The position numbers and the translations under genes are program-made. 64,000 bases of DNA, taken from a bacterium (lineage in GTDB: Bacteria > UBP15 > UBA6099). The number at the start of each line of letters is the position of its first letter. Position 1 is the first letter of the stretch. The DNA lies in the NCBI GenBank assembly GCA_029564595.1, contig JAKQPS010000113.1:220227-284226 (forward strand). The letters are read 5' to 3'. The notes beneath the pieces were generated by a model that did not search any database, was not told where the DNA came from, and saw only the letters and a list, made by a program, of their open reading frames with translations. Of the stretch, positions 38,883-49,206 are shown in pieces.

Positions 38883-39046
38883 CCCTTCGATGTTGAATGT
38901 TTCCGGAATAGAACCGCGTCATTAAAAGACGCGATTCGCCCGGACGCCCTGCCTATGTCAATCATTTGAATATCATAATGAAAAAAACGCGGTTTTACCA
39001 CATCCGGGAGAAATATTCGAGCGCCTTCGACGCAAGTTGCGGAATT

Positions 39047-39541
39047 TCACTTGACTACAAAAAAAGCTTCTTGTTTGGCTTGGCAAATGGGGCATTTCTC
39101 AGGGAGAATTCCATCTGACACATACCCGCAGACATTGCACACGTAATATTCAGTTTCCCGTTCTTGAGCGAAATGGTCGAGCATCTTCTTGTAAAGTGAC
39201 GCGTGGAACTCCTCGGCGTCTCTCGAATATGTGAACGCGAGAGCGGCTATCGGGTTGTCCTCTTCGTGAGCGGTCTTTATGAACTCCGGGTACAACACCT
39301 CGCTTACGTTTTTCTCGCCCTCGAACGACGCTGTAAGGTTCGATTCGGTGTCCTTAAGTTCTTTCATATTCTTCAGGTGCTTCTTAGCGTGTATTAGCTC
39401 GGCCTCGGAAATCGCTCTGAAAAGTTTGGCTATCTGCGGATAACCCTCATCCATAGCTTTGTCCGCGTAAAGCCTCAGCCTGACAACAGCCTTCGCCTCT
39501 CCTGCGAAAGCGGCTTTGATGTTTTCCTCAGTTTTTGACAT
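39047..39541 (-). CDS. rbr: Rubrerythrin
   Basis: 164 residues. A four-helix ferritin-like domain with the diiron ligands (EAKAVVRLRLYADKA, EAELIHAKKH, SRDAEEFHASLY) precedes a C-terminal rubredoxin: CNVCGYVSDG and CPICQAKQE. It reduces hydrogen peroxide using electrons from rubredoxin or NAD(P)H-linked partners, a mark of anaerobes under oxidative stress. A GGAGGA box precedes the ATG. It lies 19 bases after the pentaheme cytochrome gene, in the same transcription unit. Confidence 0.95.
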   Translation of the reverse strand: MSKTEENIKAAFAGEAKAVVRLRLYADKAMDEGYPQIAKLFRAISEAELIHAKKHLKNMKELKDTESNLTASFEGEKNVSEVLYPEFIKTAHEEDNPIAALAFTYSRDAEEFHASLYKKMLDHFAQERETEYYVCNVCGYVSDGILPEKCPICQAKQEAFFVVK

Positions 39542-39560
39542 GCCTGATTTTCCTCCGTGT

Positions 39561-40949
39561 TCAGTCCAGTTTAAGCTCTGCGGCGGTCATAATAATCTTC
39601 GGAACGCGGGGAGCGGCGTCTCCGAAAAGAGCGTCCGCAACCGCTTGATCAAACGAGCGATAGTTCAACTCCGCGCGCACTGTCACCGGCTTTTTCGCAT
39701 CGGCGGGAATGACGAACGCAAAGCTTTCGACGGCATACCCCTTCGGCGGGATGGTTTTATTGTAGGCGAAATGTGAAATCTTCCACGGTTTCAGAGTGGG
39801 CTGGCCGAAGTCGTCCACAGCAAGGCTGTTGAAGATGACGGCTTTAGAATCGATTGCGCCTTTTTCATCCACAGCGCCCGAGCGCCAGAAAATTTTTCCC
39901 GCCGCGTCTTCCGCCCTCACGTCCAGCCACATCTGCCTGAGTTCGGTAAGGCTGGTTGGGAGGTTGTGTCCCGCCGCGATATTCTCCACTTTCACATCAA
40001 CAACAGTCAGTCCGGGGGAGCTGGTCGCCGCTGAGGACAGGCTCAGGCGAGCCGCCGCCTTCAATCTCTTTTCAGCAATCACGGCGTGTTTTTCAGAGCC
40101 GAGCAGACGGGACATAACGAAATTGCCGCCGACGAATTCATGCGTGTATATGTGGGGCCTCTCGTCCGCGATTTCGGAAGCGTATCCGGGATTGGGAACC
40201 CGCTTGAGAGTGGCAGCCACCTCGGGCAGATTGTCTATTGGGGCCATGTGGCAGTCCTGACATACTATGCCGTTGCGGGCGTACACCGAATGGCGCCATT
40301 CGTCGTATGTCCGCTCGATTGGAAATCCGGTCGAGCCGTGAAAAACGTTGTGGCAGTTGCCGCAGAACTCCGCGCTCGTGTGCAGTTGGGAATAAACGCT
40401 GTCGTGGAAAGAAGCCTCGGAGTCGCCGAACGGGCCGCGTTTGAGTTGTCCGGGGTCTATTGCCACCGCCATGTTGTGAGGTTCAAGCGCCCGCGTCTTC
40501 TGATAATGCGTCGAATCTATCGAGTGGCAATAGTCGCACTGTACGCCGTTGGCGGATATGTTGTCCAGTTTCTCCATATCCGCCGGAGCGACGAGCTTGT
40601 CGGTCATCATGCCGATCGGGGAATGGCATCCGATGCACTCGGTTCCGATGGCCCCGCCGGTTTCTTCGAATGCCATTTTCCATTTCTTCTGCCAGACGGG
40701 GTCTTTGAACGAATTGGCGTGCATGGAGCCTTCCCACTGCTCATGAATGCCCTGATGGCACGCGCCGCACGTCTCCGGCCCTGTAAAATCGTTTACAGTG
40801 ACCTGTCTGTCGCCGGTGATTTTTAAAAGGTTTGGAAAAAAACGATATTCGCTATTGTCGGAGCCGGCGGAGATGTTAGCTCCCGCAAAAATGAGAGCCG
40901 CCGCGATTAACGCTGGAGCCGCCCAAATATACCTGCCGCGTTGTTTCAT
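39561..40949 (-). CDS. Exported pentaheme c-type cytochrome (c554-like)
   Basis: 462 residues with a signal peptide (about residues 1-29, through AAPALIAAALIFAG). Five CxxCH motifs are present: CGACH, CIGCH, CDYCH, CGNCH and CQDCH. The first two-thirds match cytochrome c554-type domains, and the last 130 residues form a beta domain starting AARLSLSSAAT. It probably sits in the periplasm and passes electrons to or from another cytochrome. The five motifs are all in the first 240 residues. A GGGGGTG box precedes the ATG at 40949. Operon with rubrerythrin, which suggests a peroxide-reduction or electron-sink role. Confidence 0.85.
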   Translation of the reverse strand: MKQRGRYIWAAPALIAAALIFAGANISAGSDNSEYRFFPNLLKITGDRQVTVNDFTGPETCGACHQGIHEQWEGSMHANSFKDPVWQKKWKMAFEETGGAIGTECIGCHSPIGMMTDKLVAPADMEKLDNISANGVQCDYCHSIDSTHYQKTRALEPHNMAVAIDPGQLKRGPFGDSEASFHDSVYSQLHTSAEFCGNCHNVFHGSTGFPIERTYDEWRHSVYARNGIVCQDCHMAPIDNLPEVAATLKRVPNPGYASEIADERPHIYTHEFVGGNFVMSRLLGSEKHAVIAEKRLKAAARLSLSSAATSSPGLTVVDVKVENIAAGHNLPTSLTELRQMWLDVRAEDAAGKIFWRSGAVDEKGAIDSKAVIFNSLAVDDFGQPTLKPWKISHFAYNKTIPPKGYAVESFAFVIPADAKKPVTVRAELNYRSFDQAVADALFGDAAPRVPKIIMTAAELKLD

Positions 40950-41036
40950 GTCAGACACCCCCGATGTAAACAAAGATTAGGACGCGCATGTTCCCGGAAC
41001 TGATGTCGAGGATGTCCGATAACCCCATTCGAGAGG

Positions 41037-41897
41037 TTATTTCCCTTCCTCGACAGGCATCAGCAGATTGCCGACGCGGGTCATCAGATTGCCGACCTTG
41101 ATGCCGTATTCGGCGGTTCCCCTGAAGGAAACAAGCTGTTGGCGGGTGGCGTCGAGAGCGCCCACTTCGCTCGACAGGACTTTTAGGGCGGCGTCGAGGT
41201 CCTTGAAATCCATGCCTACGTAAGGCCGCCTCTTGGTTTTGCCTTTCGTCGCCTTGATGTCCCCTTCATCTATCCGGATGTGAACCGCAGGCTCTTCAAG
41301 ATTGACAGTCCACTCGATAATCTTTTTGCGGGCGGTCTTCGTGAGCCTGTATATGTAATCGTCTCCGCCGCGCGACATCTCCTGCAGCGCGAACGCCACC
41401 ATGTACAACATCATGCGGACTTTAAGCAGCTTTTCCTCTTCTGTCTTGCACTTGTATTCGGGCATCAGCATCTTCATTTTCATCATCATCTTCATTAGGA
41501 AGGTCATGAGGATAATCAGGTGGGACATCCCGGATATCTTGGGGAGAATCATCTTGCCTGTGAAGAAACCGTTCATATCCGCGCAATTCTTAAAAGTCAT
41601 CGTGATGACGGGTTTGTCGTGCGTCCCCTGCTTGACCGAGACGGTCCCTTTCTCGAAAAGAACATACGCGGCGGGAATGTCGTTCTTCACCTTGAACTGA
41701 ATCGCGCAGTTCCAGCCGGAAACCTTTTTCTGCAACGCCGCGTCGGAAGCAACTATTTCCTCGATGAGAGGAAGGGCGGCGGCAAGAAAAGTGACCGAAC
41801 GCAAAGTCTCAGATTCCATAGGAACCGGAGGCTGCTTTTTCGCAGGCGCTCCCTCAGCGATTTCCTGTTCCACTACATTATCATTATCTTCCGCCAT
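41037..41897 (-). CDS. Protein with tandem SCP2-like lipid-carrier domains
   Basis: 286 residues. Two stretches look like SCP2 sterol-carrier domains. One is at about 45-125 (WNCAIQFKVKNDIPAAYVLFEKG, then GFFTGKMILPKISG). The second is at about 190-275 (IEWTVNLEEPAVHIRID, then GMDFKDLDAALKVLSSEVG). Between them is a Met-rich helix pair. SCP2 folds hold fatty acids or hydrophobic ligands. The assignment is by pattern and is moderate. No signal peptide. GGAGG precedes the ATG. Divergent from the gene at 42158. Confidence 0.55.
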   Translation of the reverse strand: MAEDNDNVVEQEIAEGAPAKKQPPVPMESETLRSVTFLAAALPLIEEIVASDAALQKKVSGWNCAIQFKVKNDIPAAYVLFEKGTVSVKQGTHDKPVITMTFKNCADMNGFFTGKMILPKISGMSHLIILMTFLMKMMMKMKMLMPEYKCKTEEEKLLKVRMMLYMVAFALQEMSRGGDDYIYRLTKTARKKIIEWTVNLEEPAVHIRIDEGDIKATKGKTKRRPYVGMDFKDLDAALKVLSSEVGALDATRQQLVSFRGTAEYGIKVGNLMTRVGNLLMPVEEGK

Positions 41898-42117
41898 ATC
41901 ACGCCTCCGATGCCTTTTTTGCGCGGAAGCTTGGAAAAATCGCATAGCTCTATTTCATCCATTCCCGCGCAAGATGAAACAATACCATAAAACGCCGCGC
42001 CGAACAAGCGCAATGATTTGCGATAATGTAATTAAGTTATCTTTACAATCCGTTGCGCGGTTATTTGTATGTGCTTAATGATTTCAGCCAATTGCCATTA
42101 GTTAGAGAGTTGAATAG

Positions 42118-42139
42118 AATATTGTGGAAAAACAATATT
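42118..42139. promoter_or_regulatory. Inverted repeat upstream of the exported alpha/beta protein
   Basis: AATATTG (42118-42124), 8 bases, CAATATT (42133-42139). It includes CAATATTG (42133-42140), the same 8-bp palindrome seen twice at 23991 and 24005. It ends 18 bases before the start at 42158, close to the ribosome binding site. It could be an operator or an mRNA hairpin. Confidence 0.35.
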
Positions 42140-42157
42140 GATTTATCGGAGGACAAG

Positions 42158-42808
42158 ATGAAGAAACTGACGATTGCGGTAATTGCTCTTATTGTTTTGC
42201 CCGCGCTATGCCTCGGCAAAGCTAGAGATGAAGACGAGTTCCGGTTCTATGACGATGTGAAATATGACGATATTAAAATAACCTCAGTCGCCCTGCTTCC
42301 GTTCAAGAACAGCGTTGGCAAGCAGACATCGCACGAAGTCGAGGACATGTTCGAAACCATGCGACTGTTCCTTCAGGCAAAGGGAATAAAAGTGATAGAC
42401 GCGGCGGAGGAAGCTCGGAATCAGAAAATAGACATAGCTTTCGACGATCCGGACGCGGCCAAACTAGCGGCGATTGGAAAATCTCTCGGAACCGACGCGG
42501 TTCTGAATGGAACGATTTACAAATTCCAGACTTCCAAAAAAGGCATAGCCACAGTGGGCATAACAGGCAACCTTGTATATGTATCGAACGAAGATTACAT
42601 ATACAGAGCAAAATTAGCTAGAGAAAAGAAGATAAATGCCACGAAAAAATGGATAACCGGCGTGGTAAGAGGCGAATCAAAACAGAATCGGATGAAAGCG
42701 CTGAAGGATTGCGCGGCTGACCTTCTTAACCCGGTTTATGAAAAATTGAGGATGGGGAAGTTGACATTAGAAGAGATAGAGAAGATAGGCTCTGAAAACG
42801 AGGAATGA
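42158..42808 (+). CDS. Exported CsgG/TolB-N-like alpha/beta protein
   Basis: 216 residues with a signal peptide (MKKLTIAVIALIVLPALCLGKA). The mature part has SVALLPFKNSVGKQTSHEVEDMF, then GIKVIDAAE, then LGTDAVLNGTIYKF. This is the pattern of TolB-N/CsgG-type domains, which sort an envelope-component list by name. No CsgE/F or TolB propeller is near, and the rest of the sequence is not recognised. A CGGAGG box lies just before the ATG. The role is open. Confidence 0.5.
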   Translation: MKKLTIAVIALIVLPALCLGKARDEDEFRFYDDVKYDDIKITSVALLPFKNSVGKQTSHEVEDMFETMRLFLQAKGIKVIDAAEEARNQKIDIAFDDPDAAKLAAIGKSLGTDAVLNGTIYKFQTSKKGIATVGITGNLVYVSNEDYIYRAKLAREKKINATKKWITGVVRGESKQNRMKALKDCAADLLNPVYEKLRMGKLTLEEIEKIGSENEE

Positions 42809-42919
42809 TGCCCGCCTATTGTTCTCTGCTTTTCATCCCGTATTTGTCGAAATAGCCGAAAAATTGGGGCGATTTTCTTAGTGGCGAACTGTTTCAACAT
42901 CTTCGAAGCAAGTTAGGGG

Positions 42920-44533
42920 CTACGCGTTTATCGGATATTTCCCAAACTTCATCCCGGTTTCGAGCATGGCGCGGTAGTTGGCCGGGATGACATAGTTCGG
43001 GATGGAATTGGACGCCGAAAGCCCCCAACCGCCTCCGGGCGCGAGTTCGCGGATTTTTCGTTTCACCATCGCCTCTGTTTCCTCAGCCGTCCCGCGCGTA
43101 AGCGTATACTCAAGGTCGATGTTGCCGAATATGCAGAACTTGTCGCCGTGCTTCCTTTTTACTTCCACTATGTCCATAGCCAGCGGCTCAATCGGATGAA
43201 TGGCGGTTATACCGCAGTCGGCGAGGTCGTCAAACACATTAGTGAGCTTGCCGTCGGAGTGATATATGAAGTGCAGGCCGGCCCCGCGAACTATCTCGCC
43301 AATGCGCTTGTACCACGGAAAAACATACTTTCGCAGAGTGGCAGGCGACACCAACGTTCCGCCGCCGTGCGCTATGTCGTCCGACATGAACACCGCCCCC
43401 AGCTTGGGAACCTTCACCATCCGCCTCACTATCTCCACGTATGCTGCTCCGACAATCTCAAACAGCGCTTCGGGGACTTTCGGGTTGTCGTAGAGCGCGT
43501 ATGAAAAATTCTGAAGTCCCATAGCCTGAGAAGCGTTGCCTAACACGGCCGCAGGCGACAGCATGCCGATGATTTTCATCTTTTCCGGCAACAGGTCGGC
43601 TACCTCCTTGAAGGAGGAGAAATCAACTTCCGAGGCGCTGGGCCATGGAAAATTTTCCACATCCTCAATGGTTTTGATGATGCCTTCGCTTTCGGTTATC
43701 CATTGTGAATCGTCGTCGCGTTCGGGGTCTCCGCCAGAGGCCGAGCGCATGATTCGCGGCGCAAAAAACGGCGCAACCACCGGAGCATAGTCGTATCCGG
43801 CGCGGATGAAGAATTCAATTTCATCCGCCGCCGAGTTAATCTCGCGGCCTAAAAACCACTCCTGCACCGGCAACGCGACTTCAGCTTCGAAAAATGGAAC
43901 ACGGTCGGCCTCCTCCCTATCGAGAGCAATCTTCAGCCGCGAGAAATCAGGGTCAAGCCTCGCTCCTCCCAGCCACCCTTCAATTTTTAACGGCTCAGGC
44001 TTTTTGTACGCGCCAGTCCCCGCAAATTCCTCTATTCTGTCTATAATGGAATTGAGTATCGGAAAATTCCCTTCTATGCGCAACGGTTTATTTGCAGGCT
44101 CTGTTCCGCTCATTCTCACAATCAAATCAAACACAAACTTCACAAGCGGGAACCTCGTCTTTTCCCCAAGCGTGTCCCCCACTTTCAGAGTCGCCCCGCC
44201 GTACTCGTTCGTTATGAACGATATCTTTATAGCATGAACGCCTTTGGTGAGCTTTTCTCCCTTCACCCTGACGACAAGATTCGAATTGCCGTCGAATGAG
44301 TACACCCCTTCTTCGGCTTTGTCGGCGACGCGTATCACCCTGCCGCCAAGCTCCAGTTCGATGCTCTCCGCCGGACGCCTTTTGCCGTCTACCTCAAGCG
44401 AGATATCCCTCATGCCGCTGATACGCACAGGCGTCATCCTGTTTTTGAACCTGAACTCGAAGCCGTCGTCAGTGTTCCGCAGACTGCCCTGCTCGTAAAC
44501 CTTGTTCACAAGTATGCCGGGTATAAAAACCAT
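42920..44533 (-). CDS. Uroporphyrinogen-decarboxylase-family methyltransferase-like protein with N-terminal extension
   Basis: 537 residues. About residues 195-537 form the URO-D fold seen in corrinoid and coenzyme M methyltransferases (MtaA/CmuA), with WLGREINS-like and GAGLHFIYHSDGK blocks plus HPIEPLAMDIVEVKRKHGDK and IFGNIDLEYTLTRG. The first 115 residues are a beta domain (GSLRNTDDGFEFRFKNRM, then DISLEVDGKRRPAESIELELGG). Its layout resembles the beta subunit of bacterial C-glycoside deglycosidases (DUF6379). That resemblance is my own pattern match and is tentative. No corrinoid protein is near. The ATG at 44533 has a weak GTGAG. Convergent with the gene at 42158. Confidence 0.7.
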   Translation of the reverse strand: MVFIPGILVNKVYEQGSLRNTDDGFEFRFKNRMTPVRISGMRDISLEVDGKRRPAESIELELGGRVIRVADKAEEGVYSFDGNSNLVVRVKGEKLTKGVHAIKISFITNEYGGATLKVGDTLGEKTRFPLVKFVFDLIVRMSGTEPANKPLRIEGNFPILNSIIDRIEEFAGTGAYKKPEPLKIEGWLGGARLDPDFSRLKIALDREEADRVPFFEAEVALPVQEWFLGREINSAADEIEFFIRAGYDYAPVVAPFFAPRIMRSASGGDPERDDDSQWITESEGIIKTIEDVENFPWPSASEVDFSSFKEVADLLPEKMKIIGMLSPAAVLGNASQAMGLQNFSYALYDNPKVPEALFEIVGAAYVEIVRRMVKVPKLGAVFMSDDIAHGGGTLVSPATLRKYVFPWYKRIGEIVRGAGLHFIYHSDGKLTNVFDDLADCGITAIHPIEPLAMDIVEVKRKHGDKFCIFGNIDLEYTLTRGTAEETEAMVKRKIRELAPGGGWGLSASNSIPNYVIPANYRAMLETGMKFGKYPINA

Positions 44534-44595
44534 TGAGGCTCACATCCAATCTTTCACGGCGTCCTTCGCCTGAATTTACAATATCAAAATATGAT

Positions 44596-44754
44596 ATGGC
44601 TTCAATTAATCTTGAGCTTCCTAAAACCGCGCTAGTTGCTTTAAGGTTGCATGAATGTCAATTGCACGAACATTTTACCAGAAAAGTCTCGCAAAATGTC
44701 GAATTGCAGAAGAACACGATTACTCAAGAAGCTGTTTCTAGACTACATTGGTAA
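44596..44754 (+). pseudogene. Possible decayed UPF0175-type antitoxin remnant
   Basis: A 52-codon open frame from ATG 44596 gives MASINLELPKTALVALRLHE, ending ...KNTITQEAVSRLHW. The opening INLELPKTALVALR and later KNTITQEAVSRL follow the shape of UPF0175 antitoxins (IxLPxxALLALR... and GKIxxxxAAExAGL). It stops just where the helix-turn-helix should complete. No toxin gene follows. The surroundings are AT-rich, unlike the rest of the window. Weak evidence, listed as a remnant only. Confidence 0.25.
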
Positions 44755-45027
44755 AAACGTGGGCTGTTCGATGTTATTAATAAAAGAAATAAAGGATAGG
44801 AAGTAGTGAGGAAATAATGATATTCGTTGAACAGAATTTCGAGGCACATCAATAATCAAGCTTTTATCAATAAGAATTTTTTAGATATTCTGACAGCATT
44901 GCGCTTAATGCCATCGATATTTTAAGATTAATAACGATATTTGACTAAATATTTATATATTGAAAATTATTTCATTGTAAGCATTGGAAATTGCTGATTT
45001 ATAAGAATCATATCAAATATCGAGAGC
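44755..45027. other. AT-rich spacer, nothing recognised
   Basis: About 270 bases of strongly AT-rich DNA between the possible antitoxin remnant and the groES promoter. No open frame of significance, no tRNA and no repeat with clear boundaries was seen. The composition contrasts with neighbouring genes and may mark an old insertion or a deleted element. Confidence 0.5.
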
Positions 45028-45055
45028 TTGACTTTTTTTTGAATTGATATAGAAT
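45028..45055 (+). promoter_or_regulatory. groESL promoter
   Basis: -35 TTGACT (45028-45033), 16-base spacer, -10 TAGAAT (45050-45055), each 5/6 matches. The predicted start, about 45062, lies within the adjacent CIRCE element, as is usual for HrcA-controlled operons. Confidence 0.7.
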
Positions 45056-45056
45056 A

Positions 45057-45083
45057 TTAGCGCTTGCACAGATAGAGTGCTAA
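45057..45083 (+). promoter_or_regulatory. CIRCE element (HrcA operator) with a degenerate left half
   Basis: TTAGCGCTT, 9 bases, GAGTGCTAA. The right half is a perfect CIRCE half-site. The left matches TTAGCACTC at 7 of 9. The 9-9-9 geometry and the position at the groESL start make the identification firm. HrcA itself is not in the window. Confidence 0.85.
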
Positions 45084-45125
45084 ATAAATTGACGCTCAGT
45101 GGCAGCGGAAAGGAGGAAGAAGAAT

Positions 45126-45422
45126 ATGAGAATAGAGCCATTGGGAGATCGCGTGGTTCTGAAGCGCCTCGATGTGACCGAGGAGAAGACAGCAGGAGGG
45201 ATCGTGCTGCCTGACACGGCGAAGGAGAAACCGCAAGAGGCGGAAGTGGTGGCAGTCGGACCGGGAAAGCGGGATGAGGACGGGAAGAGAATAGCCCTCG
45301 ACCTGAAAGTCGGAGACGTCGTCATCATGCAAAAATGGGGCGGCACCGAATTCAAGCTTGACGGCAAGGAATACATCATCGTCAGCGAAGACGACGTTCT
45401 GGCAAAAGTAAAGAAAAAATAA
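45126..45422 (+). CDS. groS: Co-chaperonin GroES
   Basis: 98 residues of the Cpn10 family: [36 protein letters not shown] with the mobile loop, then [34 protein letters not shown]. It caps the GroEL chamber and helps fold proteins. A strong AAAGGAGG box precedes the ATG at 45126. The CIRCE/promoter upstream makes it heat-inducible through HrcA. groEL follows after 26 bases. Confidence 0.97.
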   Translation: MRIEPLGDRVVLKRLDVTEEKTAGGIVLPDTAKEKPQEAEVVAVGPGKRDEDGKRIALDLKVGDVVIMQKWGGTEFKLDGKEYIIVSEDDVLAKVKKK

Positions 45423-45442
45423 CCGCTAGCAAAGGAGCGTGA

Positions 45443-47074
<1,632 letters not shown>

Positions 47075-47102
47075 TCCGTTCCGGCAGTAAATAGTTCTCA
47101 CG

Positions 47103-47138
47103 AAGAGCCTCTCCTTGCAGGGAGGCTCTTTTTTTTTG
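47103..47138 (+). terminator. Rho-independent terminator of groESL
   Basis: AAGAGCCTC (47103-47111), short loop, GAGGCTCTT (47122-47130), then a run of T. A 9-bp perfect stem, extended by a G-T and a C-G pair, right after groEL. Confidence 0.9.
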
Positions 47139-47200
47139 CCGTGATGCGGTGTTTTCCTTCGGTCGCCGATATCAGCGGGATGCGGCTCCTTGAACCGATA

Positions 47201-47231
47201 TTGATTTATAAGTCGCACGTTGTCATATAAT
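47201..47231 (+). promoter_or_regulatory. Promoter of the MASE3 sensor-kinase operon
   Basis: -35-like TTGATT (47201-47206), a 19-base spacer, and -10 TATAAT (47226-47231). The spacer is longer than usual. A start near 47238 gives a leader of about 49 bases to the ATG at 47287. Confidence 0.4.
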
Positions 47232-47286
47232 ATCCATGTTCGCGCAGGCGCGAGGATGCAGGCGCGAGAATCGAGAAGGATATCTG

Positions 47287-49206
47287 ATGAGCGGCGAAGT
47301 CAAAAAAAGAATCTCGTTCGGCAAGATTGAGTTGGGGGCTTTGGCTGCCGTTTTCGCCTTGCTCGCGTTTTTTTATCCTAGAAATTTTCTGCTATTTCAT
47401 TGCCTTGCCGAGATTTTTTCCATCGTCGTGGCGTGCATGATTTTTGTCATAGGATGGAACTCAAGGAAGTTCCACTCGAATGGTTATTTCCTCTTTATTG
47501 GCATGGCGTTTCTATTTGTGGGCGTCGTCGATTTTTTGCACACTGTTTCATACAAGGGAATGAATGTGTTTGCGGGGACAAGTTCCGACCTTGCGACGCA
47601 GTTATGGATTGTTGCAAGATATTTTTACGCGGTCTCTATGCTCGCCGCGCCGTTGTTTCTGACAAAAAAGTTCAGGCTGGAGATCGCCCTGCCCTTGTAC
47701 GCTGGAATAACGGGAATTGTTCTTCTTTCTATCTTCAGTTGGAGAGTTTTCCCCGTCTGCTTCGTTGACGGAGCCGGATTAACCGCTTTCAAAGTCGCGA
47801 GCGAGTATGCGATATGCGCGATTCTCGCGGCGGCGATTCTGTTTCTTAAATCGAAGAAAGAAAATTTCGAGCCGGGAGTATTCAGGCTGCTTGCGGCGTC
47901 GATGGCGGTTTCCATCGTTTCAGAGTTGGCGTTCACGCTGTATATAGATGTTTATGGAGCTTTGAACGCTGCGGGGCATCTGCTCAAGATTCTTTCTTTC
48001 TATATTTTTTATAAAGCTGTCGTGGTAGTAGGTTTGCAACGGCCGCGCGAACTGCTCTTCAGGAATCTGAGCGAGAGCGAAAAGAGGTTGAGGAAAAGCG
48101 AGAAGAAATACCGCGATCTGGTGGAAGGGATAAATGAGGGAGTGTGGGCGATAGACGAGAATGCGAACACAGTTTTCGTTAACCGCGCGATGGCTGAAAT
48201 GCTTGGTTGTTCGCCAGAAGAAATGATGGGAAGACATTTGTTTTCATTCATTGACGAGAGGGATGTCGAGAAGGCGAGAACCGATCTTGAGAATAGGAAA
48301 GCGGGGCTAAGCGAAAAACACGAGTTTGAGTTCATCCGGAAGGACGGCTCAAGGCTGATTGCCCATGTGACTGCGGCTCCGGCGATGGATGACGCTGGAA
48401 ATTACAGAGGAGCCGTAGCCGCGGTGATGGACATCTCGGAGAAAAAACGCATTGAGCGCGATTTGTTGCAAGCGAAGGAAATCGCGGAAACCGCCAGCAA
48501 GTCGAAAAGCGAATTTCTAGCGAACATGAGCCACGAGCTTCGAACCCCTCTTAACGCGATAATCGGTTTTTCTGAGTTCATGCTGAAGGCGGACTCGGAA
48601 GGCTTGAGCAAGAATCACGTTGAATACTTGGAGAGGATATATTCCGCCGGGCAACATCTTCTTTCGCTGATTAACGACATACTCGATTTGTCGCGCATCG
48701 AGGCGGGTAAAATGGAGTTGTTCGCGGAAAGCATAGACCTTCCGGGAACGCTCGGATATTGCATGACGATGTTCAGGGAGAAGGCAAGCAATCATCGCAT
48801 CAAGATGAGCCTCGCGACGGAGGAGGCTCCTGAAATCATCCGCGCCGACCTGCGAAAGTTCAAACAGATAGTCATCAATCTTCTATCTAACGCGTTGAAG
48901 TTCACTCCCGACGGAGGCGAAGTTCAGGTGGCGGCCTATACGAAAAGCGGTTCGGTTTTGATATCCGTGAGAGACAGCGGAATCGGTTTCAAACCGGAAG
49001 ACATGGAAAGGATATTCGCTCCTTTCGAGAGAGCCGGAGAGAACGCAAACAAGAATATTGAAGGAACCGGACTGGGGTTGTCGATGGTGAAGAGGCTTGT
49101 GGAGTTGCACGGCGGCAGAGTATGGGCGGAGAGCGCTCCCGGAGAGGGCAGCGTTTTTTATTTCACTTTGCCTATCGAACAGCGCCACCCGGCGGGCAAC
49201 TCATGA
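47287..49206 (+). CDS. MASE3-PAS sensor histidine kinase
   Basis: 639 residues. Seven membrane spans in a MASE3 sensor domain (about 12-245: LFHCLAEIFSIVVACMIFVIGWNSR, then FVGVVDFLHTVSYKGM, then ATQLWIVARYFYAVS). A PAS domain follows (about 270-385), then the HisKA domain FLANMSHELRTPLNAIIGF with the phosphorylated His, and an HATPase with NLLSNALKFTP, DSGIGF and GTGLGLSMVKRL. MASE3 signals are unknown. The start is fixed by GAGAAGGATATCTG before ATG 47287. An ATG at 47236 would have no leader. Its stop overlaps the receiver gene by ATGA. Confidence 0.9.
   Translation: MSGEVKKRISFGKIELGALAAVFALLAFFYPRNFLLFHCLAEIFSIVVACMIFVIGWNSRKFHSNGYFLFIGMAFLFVGVVDFLHTVSYKGMNVFAGTSSDLATQLWIVARYFYAVSMLAAPLFLTKKFRLEIALPLYAGITGIVLLSIFSWRVFPVCFVDGAGLTAFKVASEYAICAILAAAILFLKSKKENFEPGVFRLLAASMAVSIVSELAFTLYIDVYGALNAAGHLLKILSFYIFYKAVVVVGLQRPRELLFRNLSESEKRLRKSEKKYRDLVEGINEGVWAIDENANTVFVNRAMAEMLGCSPEEMMGRHLFSFIDERDVEKARTDLENRKAGLSEKHEFEFIRKDGSRLIAHVTAAPAMDDAGNYRGAVAAVMDISEKKRIERDLLQAKEIAETASKSKSEFLANMSHELRTPLNAIIGFSEFMLKADSEGLSKNHVEYLERIYSAGQHLLSLINDILDLSRIEAGKMELFAESIDLPGTLGYCMTMFREKASNHRIKMSLATEEAPEIIRADLRKFKQIVINLLSNALKFTPDGGEVQVAAYTKSGSVLISVRDSGIGFKPEDMERIFAPFERAGENANKNIEGTGLGLSMVKRLVELHGGRVWAESAPGEGSVFYFTLPIEQRHPAGNS

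Noticed and set aside
37971-38969. A 332-codon open frame opposite the gamma-delta oxidoreductase gene
   Set aside because: It mirrors the real gene's codon pattern and shows no motif of its own.
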